The position numbers and the translations under genes were made by a program. This document shows, in pieces, positions 10,101-17,419 of a stretch of 64,000 nt of DNA (positions within the stretch are counted from its first letter, which is position 1; each line of letters begins with the position of its first letter). The notes beneath the pieces were generated by a model. The model did not search any database and had not been told where the DNA came from. It saw only the letters and a list, made by a program, of their open reading frames with translations. This stretch comes from Halobacteriovoraceae bacterium (GTDB taxonomy: Bacteria; Bdellovibrionota; Bacteriovoracia; Bacteriovoracales; Bacteriovoracaceae): contig PASP01000017.1 in the NCBI GenBank assembly GCA_002712005.1, positions 60,808 to 124,807 of the forward strand, in the 5' to 3' direction.

Positions 10101-10270
10101 AATCAAAAAATCAAAATAAAACGGCCTTAGATCTCATCAAAAAAGAAACGATTTTAGCACCCAATAACAAAGATTTTATTAATATTCCCTCAGTGATTGA
10201 AGAAGTGAGGCATAGACATCCTGCAAGTCTATACGCCATCCCCACTGATCGCGAAGGAGGTAAAATATGA
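7187..10270 (+). CDS. large exported TPR protein (GltD-like)
   Basis: A 1027-residue protein with a signal peptide (about residues 1-29) and otherwise helical repeats across its whole length. Units such as YEKAIRFYKDVLKNKEDE, YQRALEAHRTRYKKEEKE and AYQNYERGKRCRIPQKI show the TPR pattern. No catalytic motif is visible. Large periplasmic TPR proteins are structural parts of the Glt complex in Myxococcus (GltD). The size, position after the motor genes, and ATGA overlap with a TPR lipoprotein downstream all fit that role. The identification rests on context; sequence similarity should be tested. Protein-protein scaffold is the safe statement. Confidence 0.8.
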   Translation: MKRLTLQKTFMAVLCSFLAFFISTSEILAGNTAKMSKKWHKLNKLIDQEEKAISKITKMGPRLKWRLIELNTERIKLIREKENKIFLSANPRTRKANGKSYYFKESSRMYRKVKRDGLNIIKRWPRFKYVSDIYYTLALNSRDYGGDHETEKYLLKALRTSHKYSKSLHSIKTSLAEYYYNKKKYEKAIRFYKDVLKNKEDEWYTKHLYNVSWCYIKTNQYDLAIDHALLSFESSKILLEDTPKDAPAIKKYIPVTDQVLDSIGLFYVLAERIKEGTRFYIDNVEHPADYLIKMAKKTAEDKGADLAEYIYVSALDNALDKKDKDKKYLNEEVQIRIELLDFYRNFKKFEKFWKISVALDEINQEKKISEINEEYQIQITEKLRSFVGYLQVRFTRNSQQNIQEFSEDQRDRIIDFFDILARINPHETDSYRFYQGETFFAISDYKSSFEYYQRALEAHRTRYKKEEKEIRTQKLGPKEKIAKVPYIAMPIEKEEKKKHVELTKKIFDALLASLENGKFVKTMNFERTVYTYKNHILAYPSNERTRKIHTKLFNLYLNHNKVEDATLAMKDYMKAYPGDVKIQQGMLTQIMDQHIKDKNTDALAVWIAELQKGFLSFQKDYIEKSILILGGLLFDRYQKLDIAGKKEEAAMGYIELFKSEKYPQSIKAKSAYRASLIYLDMFYTKNSFKWLQTALKLFTEKERFERKKEILAMVNKLMLAQDFESSAAISEDYIDIYCKTDFKEKSDLYQASVQYRLIEGQFEKAYQNYERGKRCRIPQKIREATLLGMGDFFFRHRKYKTFMSFHKKYQNVGHMHEFYHNSFLAMYWDYYLKDSDAGKKLVIDYFSKYFTRTNKTKAQKEMEMVLHFYKVYSTLSQQSVTQFPNPAKYDENQFNQALESNIQTMKNMADQLVPFIKSGQPHIITKCYKLLETKYSELATVIRDYTPQGMPKEYVEGLRGAMKGLSDNLFKESKNQNKTALDLIKKETILAPNNKDFINIPSVIEEVRHRHPASLYAIPTDREGGKI

Positions 10271-11223
10271 AATTCCAACTTTCTACCTCAATAGTTTTAC
10301 TTACTCTCATAGGATTAAGTGGTTGTGCTACAACTCGATTAAACTCCGAGTTAAGTGAGGAAAAGCAGGACTCTTTTCGTGAAGAAAGCTTTCTTCGCTA
10401 TACAAAGAGTCGTTTGGGAAAACTTGAAAATACTCCTTACGCGGCTTTGTCAAAATGCCACAGTGATGATGTTAATCAAGGACTTAAAGACCTACAGAAA
10501 ATGACTCACGATAAGAAGAAAGATCCTGAATTCTGGAATCAAATTGGAATGTGTTATTTCTTGGCTGATCATTTGGTAAAGGCCGAATACTTTTTCCAAT
10601 TTTCTATCGATTTGAATCCCAAGAGTCGATATGCTCCCGCTCTCAATAATTTAGGAACTATAAAATTAAAACAAGGTCACTACGATATGGCCTTAGATTA
10701 TTTTAAGAAGGCAGCTGAATTTAAGAAAGGACAGACCAATCTTAAAGTTCCCTTATTCAACCAGGCACAAGTTTATTTACAATTTAATTTACTTGAAAAT
10801 GCGCTTACTATTTTTGAAGCCCTTGATCGACAAAATTCGGGTGATCCCGATATTATGATGGGACTTGCCAGCGTGAATCTCCTAGAGGGGAAAACAGGAC
10901 AGGCGTTAGAGATCCTACATCAAATACCGCAAGAATATAGAGATAGAGAGGATATAACTTTAATTAAGGCCCTTGCCCTCTACGAAACAGGGAAAATTGA
11001 TGAAGTCTACGAACTTCTCAAAGAATATAATTTCACCCAATACGTTCCCATGAAGAAAAGTGCTCAAATGCTTAAAAAACTAGTGACGGCCCAAGTGAGA
11101 AAGAGAGAGATCTTAGAAAAAGAAAAGCAACAACAATTACGTCAGAAACAAATCGAAGAAAATAAGAAGAAATTTGAAAATGAGCTTGCTCAAAATAAAG
11201 CGCAGCTCTCCCCAAAGAAGTGA
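10267..11223 (+). CDS. TPR lipoprotein (GltE/AglT-like)
   Basis: The start codon overlaps the stop of the preceding gene (ATGA), which indicates translational coupling. The 318-residue product has a lipobox LSGC with Cys20, then at least four TPR units: a FWNQIGMCYFLADHLVKAE segment, then YAPALNNLGTIKLKQGHYD, and further pairs to about residue 240. It ends with a Gln/Lys/Glu-rich charged coil (KEKQQQLRQKQIEENKKK). AglT/GltE of Myxococcus is a TPR lipoprotein with the same layout and neighbours. It probably bridges the outer membrane and the periplasmic part of the machine. Confidence 0.85.
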   Translation: MKFQLSTSIVLLTLIGLSGCATTRLNSELSEEKQDSFREESFLRYTKSRLGKLENTPYAALSKCHSDDVNQGLKDLQKMTHDKKKDPEFWNQIGMCYFLADHLVKAEYFFQFSIDLNPKSRYAPALNNLGTIKLKQGHYDMALDYFKKAAEFKKGQTNLKVPLFNQAQVYLQFNLLENALTIFEALDRQNSGDPDIMMGLASVNLLEGKTGQALEILHQIPQEYRDREDITLIKALALYETGKIDEVYELLKEYNFTQYVPMKKSAQMLKKLVTAQVRKREILEKEKQQQLRQKQIEENKKKFENELAQNKAQLSPKK

Positions 11224-11241
11224 GATTAAGGAGTGTATGCT

Positions 11242-13152
11242 GTGTTAAAAGCTAAAGTCATAGAAGAAAAAATCCTTAAGCTCGTTGGACACCGAGAAGG
11301 TGAAGTGGCGTTTAATTTTGAGCTTAATAAGAAGAAACTCATGGTTGGACGTGCCGCCCATGCCGATATCTATATCGATGATCCGGCAATCTCATTCTAT
11401 CATGCTTTCATTATTATTGATGAGCATGGAGGAAAGATTATCGATTTAGAAAGTGATAATGGTATCTTTCTCAATGGTAAAAAAGTAGAAAAGAGCTATT
11501 TCTGCGAGGGGGACACTCTTCGCATAGGTCCGATTGAACTCCATATTGAAGAAGAAATCATTGAGAGTGTGGGAGATAGTGCTTTTGAAGATCAGGATGA
11601 AGGAATCATTGAAAAAATCAATACAGATAAAATCCTAGATCTTCCCCCTGAATTACCTCCCATGCCTGGTCTTGTGGTTATTGATGGTGAGTACTGTGAT
11701 ATTGTATTCGATGAATCAACGGAATCTCATTACGATGAAATTCCTGCTCTAGAAAGAGAACTTAGTGTTGCCCATTATATTGATCCTGAGGATGAAAAAG
11801 ATGAAAATGAAATTCCTCAGATTGCTCGTACTGTTGATCAAATGGCCATTGAAGTTTCCGTCCTTTTAAATGGAAATATCATCTCTCTCGATTATCTTCC
11901 TATTAAAAAGAAGACTTTCTATGTGAGTTCACTAGGTCATTTTAAGAATACTCTCTGTGTTCCTAATCTCGATACCGACGATCGTCTTCCTTTTATTGAT
12001 ATATCTGGAAATGATATTACGATCCACAAACTTGATGCCTTTACTGCCCGTAATAGACATACAGGAGAAGCTGATTTATTTGGTCAGGGCCAACAACAGA
12101 GCTTGAATTTGAAGAAAATGGATATCTTGAGTTTTGACAATAAAGGCGTACAAATTGTTATCCGACTCACTGATGCCCCACCTCTTTTAAAAATGGCGCC
12201 TTTCTTTGGAAGAGACCGCGCCTTTCAGATGCAAACCGCGAAGATTGTGGGTGCCGTAATGGGTCTCATGCTCTTACTCCTCTTTATAGACACTACAGTT
12301 GAACAACCTAAGAAGAAAATAGCAGTTATCTACAGAAAGGCGATCAAATCGAAGAAGCCTTCTGATACTAAATCTAAGTCGATCGCGGATAAGGTCGATA
12401 AAGACACTGGTGTCAAAAAGACAAAACAGCCTAATCAAGAAACGAAGATGGCCAAGAAAACTCCAACACCTCAAAAGAAGCCAACAAAAACGAAGGCCAA
12501 GCCTAAAATGGCGAAAGCTGCTAGTCAGGCACAGAAAGTGAAGAAAGCACCTAAGATGAAGGCGTATAAGTTTAAATCCAAAACGAAGCTCTCTAGTCTC
12601 TTTAGTTCCACTAAAAATCTGAAACCTAATCAGATTAATAAGAAAAGTGCAGCAACGGGAACTCAAGGATTTAAATCGGCCACCAGTGCAAGTGATGCTA
12701 AAGTGAGCGCCAATACCTCTGCCAATGTGGGAACCCTCGGTCAAGACTTCAGTGGAAATTATGACCGATCTTCTGGTGCCCAGGGGCTCTCATCTAAATC
12801 AGGAGTGGACACAACCTACTCAGATCCTAAAACAGTTGTCCTAGGATCTATGGACCCTGAGCTCCTTAGAAAGATTCTAAAAGAATATTTACCGCAATTT
12901 AGACATTGTTATCAAAAAGAGCTTGAAAGCAATGAAGCGGCTAAAGGGGTGATTGACCTCCACTTTAGAATTAATGCCGACGGATCTGTAAGCAAAATAA
13001 ATATACGAGGTAAGAAGGCCAGATTTTCTAAATCAGGAAGTAATTGTATGGCCGGCGTCCTTAGACTTATCGACTTTCCTAAACCAAAAGGGGGCGGTGT
13101 GGTTGATGTCAAGCAACCTCTAAACTTCTTCTCTGAAAAGGGAAGCTATTAA
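11242..13152 (+). CDS. FHA-TM-AgmX/TonB_C-type protein (GltG-like)
   Basis: The start is placed at GTG 11242 because AAGGAG (11228-11233) lies 8 nt upstream; the earlier GTG 11233 overlaps that site. The 636-residue product has an N-terminal cytoplasmic FHA fold (about residues 20-95) with GRAAHADI, the S..H pair and NGIFLNGKKV. It then has an acidic linker, a second beta-rich region, a single membrane helix near 331-352 (VMGLMLLLLFI), and a Lys/Thr/Pro-rich stretch that could span the periplasm. The C-terminal domain, with FRHCYQKELESN and IDFPKP, is of the AgmX/PglI or TonB_C type. This matches GltG of gliding clusters, which links the cytoplasm to the envelope. FHA domains usually bind phosphothreonine. 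Confidence 0.88.
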   Translation: MLKAKVIEEKILKLVGHREGEVAFNFELNKKKLMVGRAAHADIYIDDPAISFYHAFIIIDEHGGKIIDLESDNGIFLNGKKVEKSYFCEGDTLRIGPIELHIEEEIIESVGDSAFEDQDEGIIEKINTDKILDLPPELPPMPGLVVIDGEYCDIVFDESTESHYDEIPALERELSVAHYIDPEDEKDENEIPQIARTVDQMAIEVSVLLNGNIISLDYLPIKKKTFYVSSLGHFKNTLCVPNLDTDDRLPFIDISGNDITIHKLDAFTARNRHTGEADLFGQGQQQSLNLKKMDILSFDNKGVQIVIRLTDAPPLLKMAPFFGRDRAFQMQTAKIVGAVMGLMLLLLFIDTTVEQPKKKIAVIYRKAIKSKKPSDTKSKSIADKVDKDTGVKKTKQPNQETKMAKKTPTPQKKPTKTKAKPKMAKAASQAQKVKKAPKMKAYKFKSKTKLSSLFSSTKNLKPNQINKKSAATGTQGFKSATSASDAKVSANTSANVGTLGQDFSGNYDRSSGAQGLSSKSGVDTTYSDPKTVVLGSMDPELLRKILKEYLPQFRHCYQKELESNEAAKGVIDLHFRINADGSVSKINIRGKKARFSKSGSNCMAGVLRLIDFPKPKGGGVVDVKQPLNFFSEKGSY

Positions 13153-13160
13153 TAGAATCA

Positions 13161-13203
13161 ACTCCCTGCTCCTTGTCTTAATCATAAGAAGAAGGAGTGG
13201 GGT
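13161..13203 (+). terminator. candidate terminator of the gliding-type cluster
   Basis: A stem with a bulge forms from CTCCTT (13169-13174) and TCTTA (13176-13180) against TAAGA (13185-13189) and AAGGAG (13192-13197), and can extend outward through ACTCCCTG and TGGGGT. T-rich sequence follows only after 13210, so it is not a textbook rho-independent terminator. Confidence 0.4.
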
Positions 13204-13295
13204 TTATGCCCTTTTCTTTTTCCCTTATATTTAGCTCTCCACAATGCTATTCTTAATTGTCATTAAGAAAATATAAGAGTTAAAGGCCTTATTCT

Positions 13296-14603
13296 ATGCC
13301 CACAAATCCTAGTCCCTATCAAGTGGCCATTATTGGAGCAGGTGCTGCAGGATACTTCTGCGCCCTTAATCTTGCTCAGAAGCTTAAAGATAATGGAGTC
13401 GATCCCGAACTCTATCAAATATCAATCTTTGAAAAGGCCGCAGTAGGCCTACGTAAAGTGAGAATAAGTGGCGGTGGACGTTGTAATGTTACCCATGATG
13501 AAGAGGATAATCTCAAATTTCTTAAACACTATCCTCGAGGTCAAAGGCAATTGAGAACTCCTCTCTATGAATTCAATGCCATGGATACCAGACAGTGGTT
13601 TGAAAAGAGAGGGGTTAAATTAAAGATCGAAAAAGATGGACGAATCTTTCCCGTAACCAATAGCTCCCAAACGGTTATTGATTGCTTCAACAAAGAAGCG
13701 CAGAGATTGGGAGTTACGATCTATCATAAGAGTAAAGTAGAAGGGATCACCTATCTCCCACCTCATTTTCAGATCAATCCTACTTGTAATGAAGAAGATC
13801 TTCCAAAGAAATTTCACTACCTCTGCTTGGCCACAGGTTCCGATCCTCAAGGACATAAATTGGCCCAAGATCTTGGACATAGCTTTTCAGAGTTTGCTCC
13901 CTCTTTATTTACCTTTAAGTGCCAGCATCCGCTTTTAAGAAATCTACAAGGAACCAGCTTTAAAAATGCTGAAGTCAAAATAGTGGGCCGTGAGCTCAAG
14001 GGCCTTAAATTAAAAGAATCGGGTCCCCTGCTCATCACCCATTGGGGTTTGAGTGGTCCAGCCATCCTAAAAATATCCGCATGGGGCGCCAGAGAGCTTA
14101 AGAGAGCGAACTACCACTTCCCCTTCAGAGTCAACTTCTTAGGTATGAGTTTAGATGAAACTCGAGAGCGTCTCCTCTCCTATAAGAAAATGAATCTTAA
14201 AAAGAAAATAACCACTTCTGCTCCTCTAGAAGATTTAACCCACAAATTCTGGGCATCGGTTATTGAATTTCACAAGTTGAGTCCAGATCTCCAGTGGGCC
14301 AATCTTTCTCAAAAGGAAATAAATCTCATTTGTGAAAGCCTCACTTCTCTTGAACTTCAAAGTACAGGACCCCATAGACACAAAGAAGAGTTTGTCGAAT
14401 GTGGTGGCGTCTCTTCCCAAGAAATCAACTTTAAAACCCTTCAAAGTAAACTTATTGAAGGCCTATACTTTGCTGGGGAACTCCTTGATATCGATGGAAT
14501 AACTGGGGGTTTTAACTTTCAAAATGCATGGAGTACTTCCTACAATGCGGCCATGGACATTGCCCAGAAAATTACTCAAAATCAAAAAGAGCTTAAAATC
14601 TAG
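13296..14603 (+). CDS. NAD(P)/FAD-dependent oxidoreductase, BaiN/HI0933 family
   Basis: The 435-residue flavoprotein has the dinucleotide motif IGAGAAGYFCALNLAQ at residue 12. It also has the family signature RISGGGRCNVTHDEEDN and the C-terminal FAD-binding stretch GELLDIDGITGGFNFQNAW. These define the HI0933/YhiN group, whose members are annotated as aminoacetone oxidase-like or BaiN-type enzymes and whose physiological substrate is mostly unknown. Length is normal and all motifs are intact. AAAGG lies about 9 nt before ATG. It stands alone, after the terminator-like hairpin of the gliding cluster, so there is no useful context for the substrate. Confidence 0.92.
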   Translation: MPTNPSPYQVAIIGAGAAGYFCALNLAQKLKDNGVDPELYQISIFEKAAVGLRKVRISGGGRCNVTHDEEDNLKFLKHYPRGQRQLRTPLYEFNAMDTRQWFEKRGVKLKIEKDGRIFPVTNSSQTVIDCFNKEAQRLGVTIYHKSKVEGITYLPPHFQINPTCNEEDLPKKFHYLCLATGSDPQGHKLAQDLGHSFSEFAPSLFTFKCQHPLLRNLQGTSFKNAEVKIVGRELKGLKLKESGPLLITHWGLSGPAILKISAWGARELKRANYHFPFRVNFLGMSLDETRERLLSYKKMNLKKKITTSAPLEDLTHKFWASVIEFHKLSPDLQWANLSQKEINLICESLTSLELQSTGPHRHKEEFVECGGVSSQEINFKTLQSKLIEGLYFAGELLDIDGITGGFNFQNAWSTSYNAAMDIAQKITQNQKELKI

Positions 14604-14731
14604 CCCCCTCGTCATCTTAGAAAAATTAAGAATTCTTAGACTTATTAAATAAATAATATTAAAAAGTTAAAAGAAAAGATTATTAAATTAACCTTTCAAA
14701 ATAATGAAATTTCTGACTTTTGGTATAAAAT

Positions 14732-16078
14732 ATGCCAATGGGAATATTTTTGAATCTCTACTTCTCCATTTCAAATTGGCTAATGGAAGATGCCCTTAAG
14801 GCTTCAAAATATGAAGCTTGGCAAGCCCACAGCCAAATCGTCATAGTGCTCTCTACAGGGCTTCTTATGTGGGCCTATGCCATTTTAGCTCTGGTAACGA
14901 TCGATAGCCCTATACCTGCTATTGTGGGCTTCTCAGCAGCTGCTATTCACTCCCTATCCCCGATTCTCCTAAGATATCCTGGCTCCATTCATATGGCCGC
15001 TCATACCTTAATTGGAGCTGGTCTCATACACCAAGGCTGCTTTGCCTACTTCACCGGAGGGTTCAACTCAAATATTCTTATTTGGTTTGGAATTCTCCCT
15101 ATGCTGGGGGGAATTATCCTAGGAAAGAAGGGTGTGATTACTTGGACCATTATTACGGCGAGTGTATCTCTAGTGGCCCTTTATAAAATGCTCTACCTAT
15201 CCGACTTTCCCATGCTCATTAGCCATAATGGCTGGATTGTCGCCCAAGGTTTTATGATCTTTGGCTGGATCTTTCTCTCTAGTTTTATCATGTATATTTT
15301 CACCGCCTTAGTGGAGAAGAATAATCACGATGTCTCATTAAAGGCCACTAAAATTCACACTCTAGTCAGAGTTCTGTGCCATGACATCTCAAACCCGCTT
15401 ACCACGGCGAAAAACCGTATTAAGTTAATTGAAAGATCCTTAGGTCCTGATGATCAAGCTCTCAAAGAGAAAATGAGTAAATTGGATCGCCCTCTTGAAA
15501 GTATTCAGGGAATTATTGATCAAGTAAGAACTTGGGAAACTATCGAATCCGGTAAGAAAGAATTGGAATTAAAACCTATTTCCATTATTGATTCGATTCT
15601 TGGAACTATTGATCTCTTTGAAGAAAAAATAAAAGAAAAAGATATTATCTTGAAAACGAATCTCCCCCACGACGATATGCTCATCCTTGCCGATCGCGTG
15701 ACCTTTCAATCACAAATTTTGTCCAATATCCTATCCAATGCCATTAAATTTTCTAATAAAGGAGAATCTATTGAGATATCGGTAGATGAGGATATTGTAA
15801 AAAGAGAAGATCACCAAGATCACTTTATCAAACTCAAAATTGCAGATCATGGGGTAGGCATACCTGAAGAAATCTTAAAAGATCTCTTTGATCCCTCTAA
15901 GAAGACCAATCGAGCTGGAACCCTTGGTGAAGCGGGTACAGGTTTTGGAATGCCTATTGTTAAGGCCTATGTCGAAAAATTTAATGGCAAAATAAATGTC
16001 ATCTCCCAAACACAGAATAACGCTGGACCAACAGGGACTATTTTTGAGATGATCTTTCAAAAAGCCAATTATGAGTAA
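14732..16078 (+). CDS. membrane sensor histidine kinase
   Basis: The 448-residue protein has about six membrane helices in its first 195 residues with almost no periplasmic domain, so it likely senses a signal within the membrane. The kinase core has the phospho-acceptor region VLCHDISNPLTTAKNRI with His217. The ATP-binding lid motifs are N (LSNILSNAIKFSNKG), G1 (IADHGVGIPEEI) and G2 (GTGFGMPIVKAYVEKF). No receiver gene is next to it, so the partner is unknown. Its last 8 bp overlap the start of an exported amidohydrolase, which is an unusual operon partner. An AT-rich 12-bp palindrome TAAGAATTCTTA at 14627-14638 lies in the upstream gap. Start choice is uncertain; a shorter start at residue 18 is possible. 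Confidence 0.9.
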   Translation: MPMGIFLNLYFSISNWLMEDALKASKYEAWQAHSQIVIVLSTGLLMWAYAILALVTIDSPIPAIVGFSAAAIHSLSPILLRYPGSIHMAAHTLIGAGLIHQGCFAYFTGGFNSNILIWFGILPMLGGIILGKKGVITWTIITASVSLVALYKMLYLSDFPMLISHNGWIVAQGFMIFGWIFLSSFIMYIFTALVEKNNHDVSLKATKIHTLVRVLCHDISNPLTTAKNRIKLIERSLGPDDQALKEKMSKLDRPLESIQGIIDQVRTWETIESGKKELELKPISIIDSILGTIDLFEEKIKEKDIILKTNLPHDDMLILADRVTFQSQILSNILSNAIKFSNKGESIEISVDEDIVKREDHQDHFIKLKIADHGVGIPEEILKDLFDPSKKTNRAGTLGEAGTGFGMPIVKAYVEKFNGKINVISQTQNNAGPTGTIFEMIFQKANYE

Positions 16079-17396
16079 TTTTTTTTCTAAATTTCGCATC
16101 ATCTCTTTAATAGGACTCATCACCTATTTTCTTCTTCCCCTTTCTTCTAGGGCCGTGACCAAGGCAAAGAATGATCGAATTCAATTAAAACTCGACCAAC
16201 TCTTTGACGGCAATCAATGGATATCTCCTGCCTATATAGAGTGGAATAAAAAGAGAATTACTTATCTTAAATCATCCCCCTCTCCTTCTCAAAAAGAAAA
16301 GGATTATATCTACCTTCCCAATACGACTCTAGTGGCCCCTTTAATAGATGCTCATCAACATCTCACCATTGAAGATTTTCACTATGGAACGGATTATGAA
16401 AAGGGCTATATAAAATCAGTACAATCAAGCCTGAGCGAGAAAGATCATCGCTTTAATGGACTCATCAAGGATTATCTGCACAAAGGATTTCTCTATCTAA
16501 GAGATTTAGGGGGAGATGAGCCCTATTTTAAAATACGGGAAAAGGAGCTTGAGAAAGAAGAGTATCTTTCCGACATTCCCTACTTACAAAGAGCGAGAAG
16601 GCCCTATGCTGTCGCTACCGGCCAGTGCCCCCCTTCCCTTGTATGCTCTCACTACTTTAGGACCTTGGCAGATTTAAAAGATCTAGAAACCCGTTATACC
16701 CAGAAGATCTATTTGGATAACGAACCCTTTACTGGTCAACCCAATCTTAAAAACCTCATAGGAAGTTTAAAAGAAGTACCCTCTGCTGTCTCTTTGGCCT
16801 TTCATACGCTTTTACCTTATTCCATTGAAAGGCTTACTCCCCTACTTGATCGCAATGATTCGATTGAGCATTTAGAAGGACTTACATCCAAACAAGTTCA
16901 GCTTCTTGGCCAATCATCGGTTCGACTTATTCCCACTGATATTCCTCAATACTATTTGGATTTCTATCGAAATAAGTTCACTAAAGATCAGCTCTATTAT
17001 TGGGAGAGAACGAAGAAGCAACAAAGTAAAATTCTCTCCTACCTAAAAAAATTTACGAATAAAGATCAACTCTGTTTCGGCTCAGACTTTTATATAGAAA
17101 GTTTTGATCCAGTAAGGACAAAGGCGTTCTGGGCCCTTACGGCCCTTATTGAACGGGCCAAAGATTTAGAGCTTAAACCTCGTGAGGCCTTGCAAATGGC
17201 CACTCGAAATTGTGCCCCTTTATTTACCTCTGTAGCTGAATCAAAGAAAATAGGTCTTATCGCTCCCAACCACTTGGCCAACTTTATTATGGTCAAAGGG
17301 GATCTAAGAAAAGACTTTTCCCTCATTAGAAATTTAATCTATTTGGTTAAAGAAGGTGAGATCATCATAGGTCCAGAGAATTTCAAAGAAAATTAA
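16071..17396 (+). CDS. exported amidohydrolase-family metal-dependent hydrolase
   Basis: The 441-residue protein starts inside the end of the kinase gene (8-bp overlap) and has a signal peptide ending near SSRA. The amidohydrolase signature is present: the HxH motif in LIDAHQHLTIED (His95 and His97), a later histidine in AFHTLLP, SIEHLEG, and the aspartate in CFGSDFYIES near residue 342. The C-terminal segment KIGLIAPNHLANFIMVKGD is typical of this superfamily (compare G.i..G..ADlvvld). Such enzymes hydrolyse C-N or C-O bonds in cyclic amides or peptides; the exact substrate cannot be read from sequence. Export is unusual for many members but is known for dipeptidase-like ones. Confidence 0.85.
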   Translation: MSNFFSKFRIISLIGLITYFLLPLSSRAVTKAKNDRIQLKLDQLFDGNQWISPAYIEWNKKRITYLKSSPSPSQKEKDYIYLPNTTLVAPLIDAHQHLTIEDFHYGTDYEKGYIKSVQSSLSEKDHRFNGLIKDYLHKGFLYLRDLGGDEPYFKIREKELEKEEYLSDIPYLQRARRPYAVATGQCPPSLVCSHYFRTLADLKDLETRYTQKIYLDNEPFTGQPNLKNLIGSLKEVPSAVSLAFHTLLPYSIERLTPLLDRNDSIEHLEGLTSKQVQLLGQSSVRLIPTDIPQYYLDFYRNKFTKDQLYYWERTKKQQSKILSYLKKFTNKDQLCFGSDFYIESFDPVRTKAFWALTALIERAKDLELKPREALQMATRNCAPLFTSVAESKKIGLIAPNHLANFIMVKGDLRKDFSLIRNLIYLVKEGEIIIGPENFKEN

Positions 17397-17419
17397 AAAC
17401 GCTATTCGCTAATCCTTGA

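Noticed and set aside
12274..12744. 156-residue minus-strand ORF inside the FHA-type gene
   Set aside because: It is a shadow of the Lys/Thr-rich linker: composition is Leu/Arg/Phe-rich with no ribosome binding site or family.
14627..14638. TAAGAATTCTTA palindrome before the kinase gene
   Set aside because: AT-rich 12-bp palindromes are expected by chance in such DNA, and no second copy was noticed.
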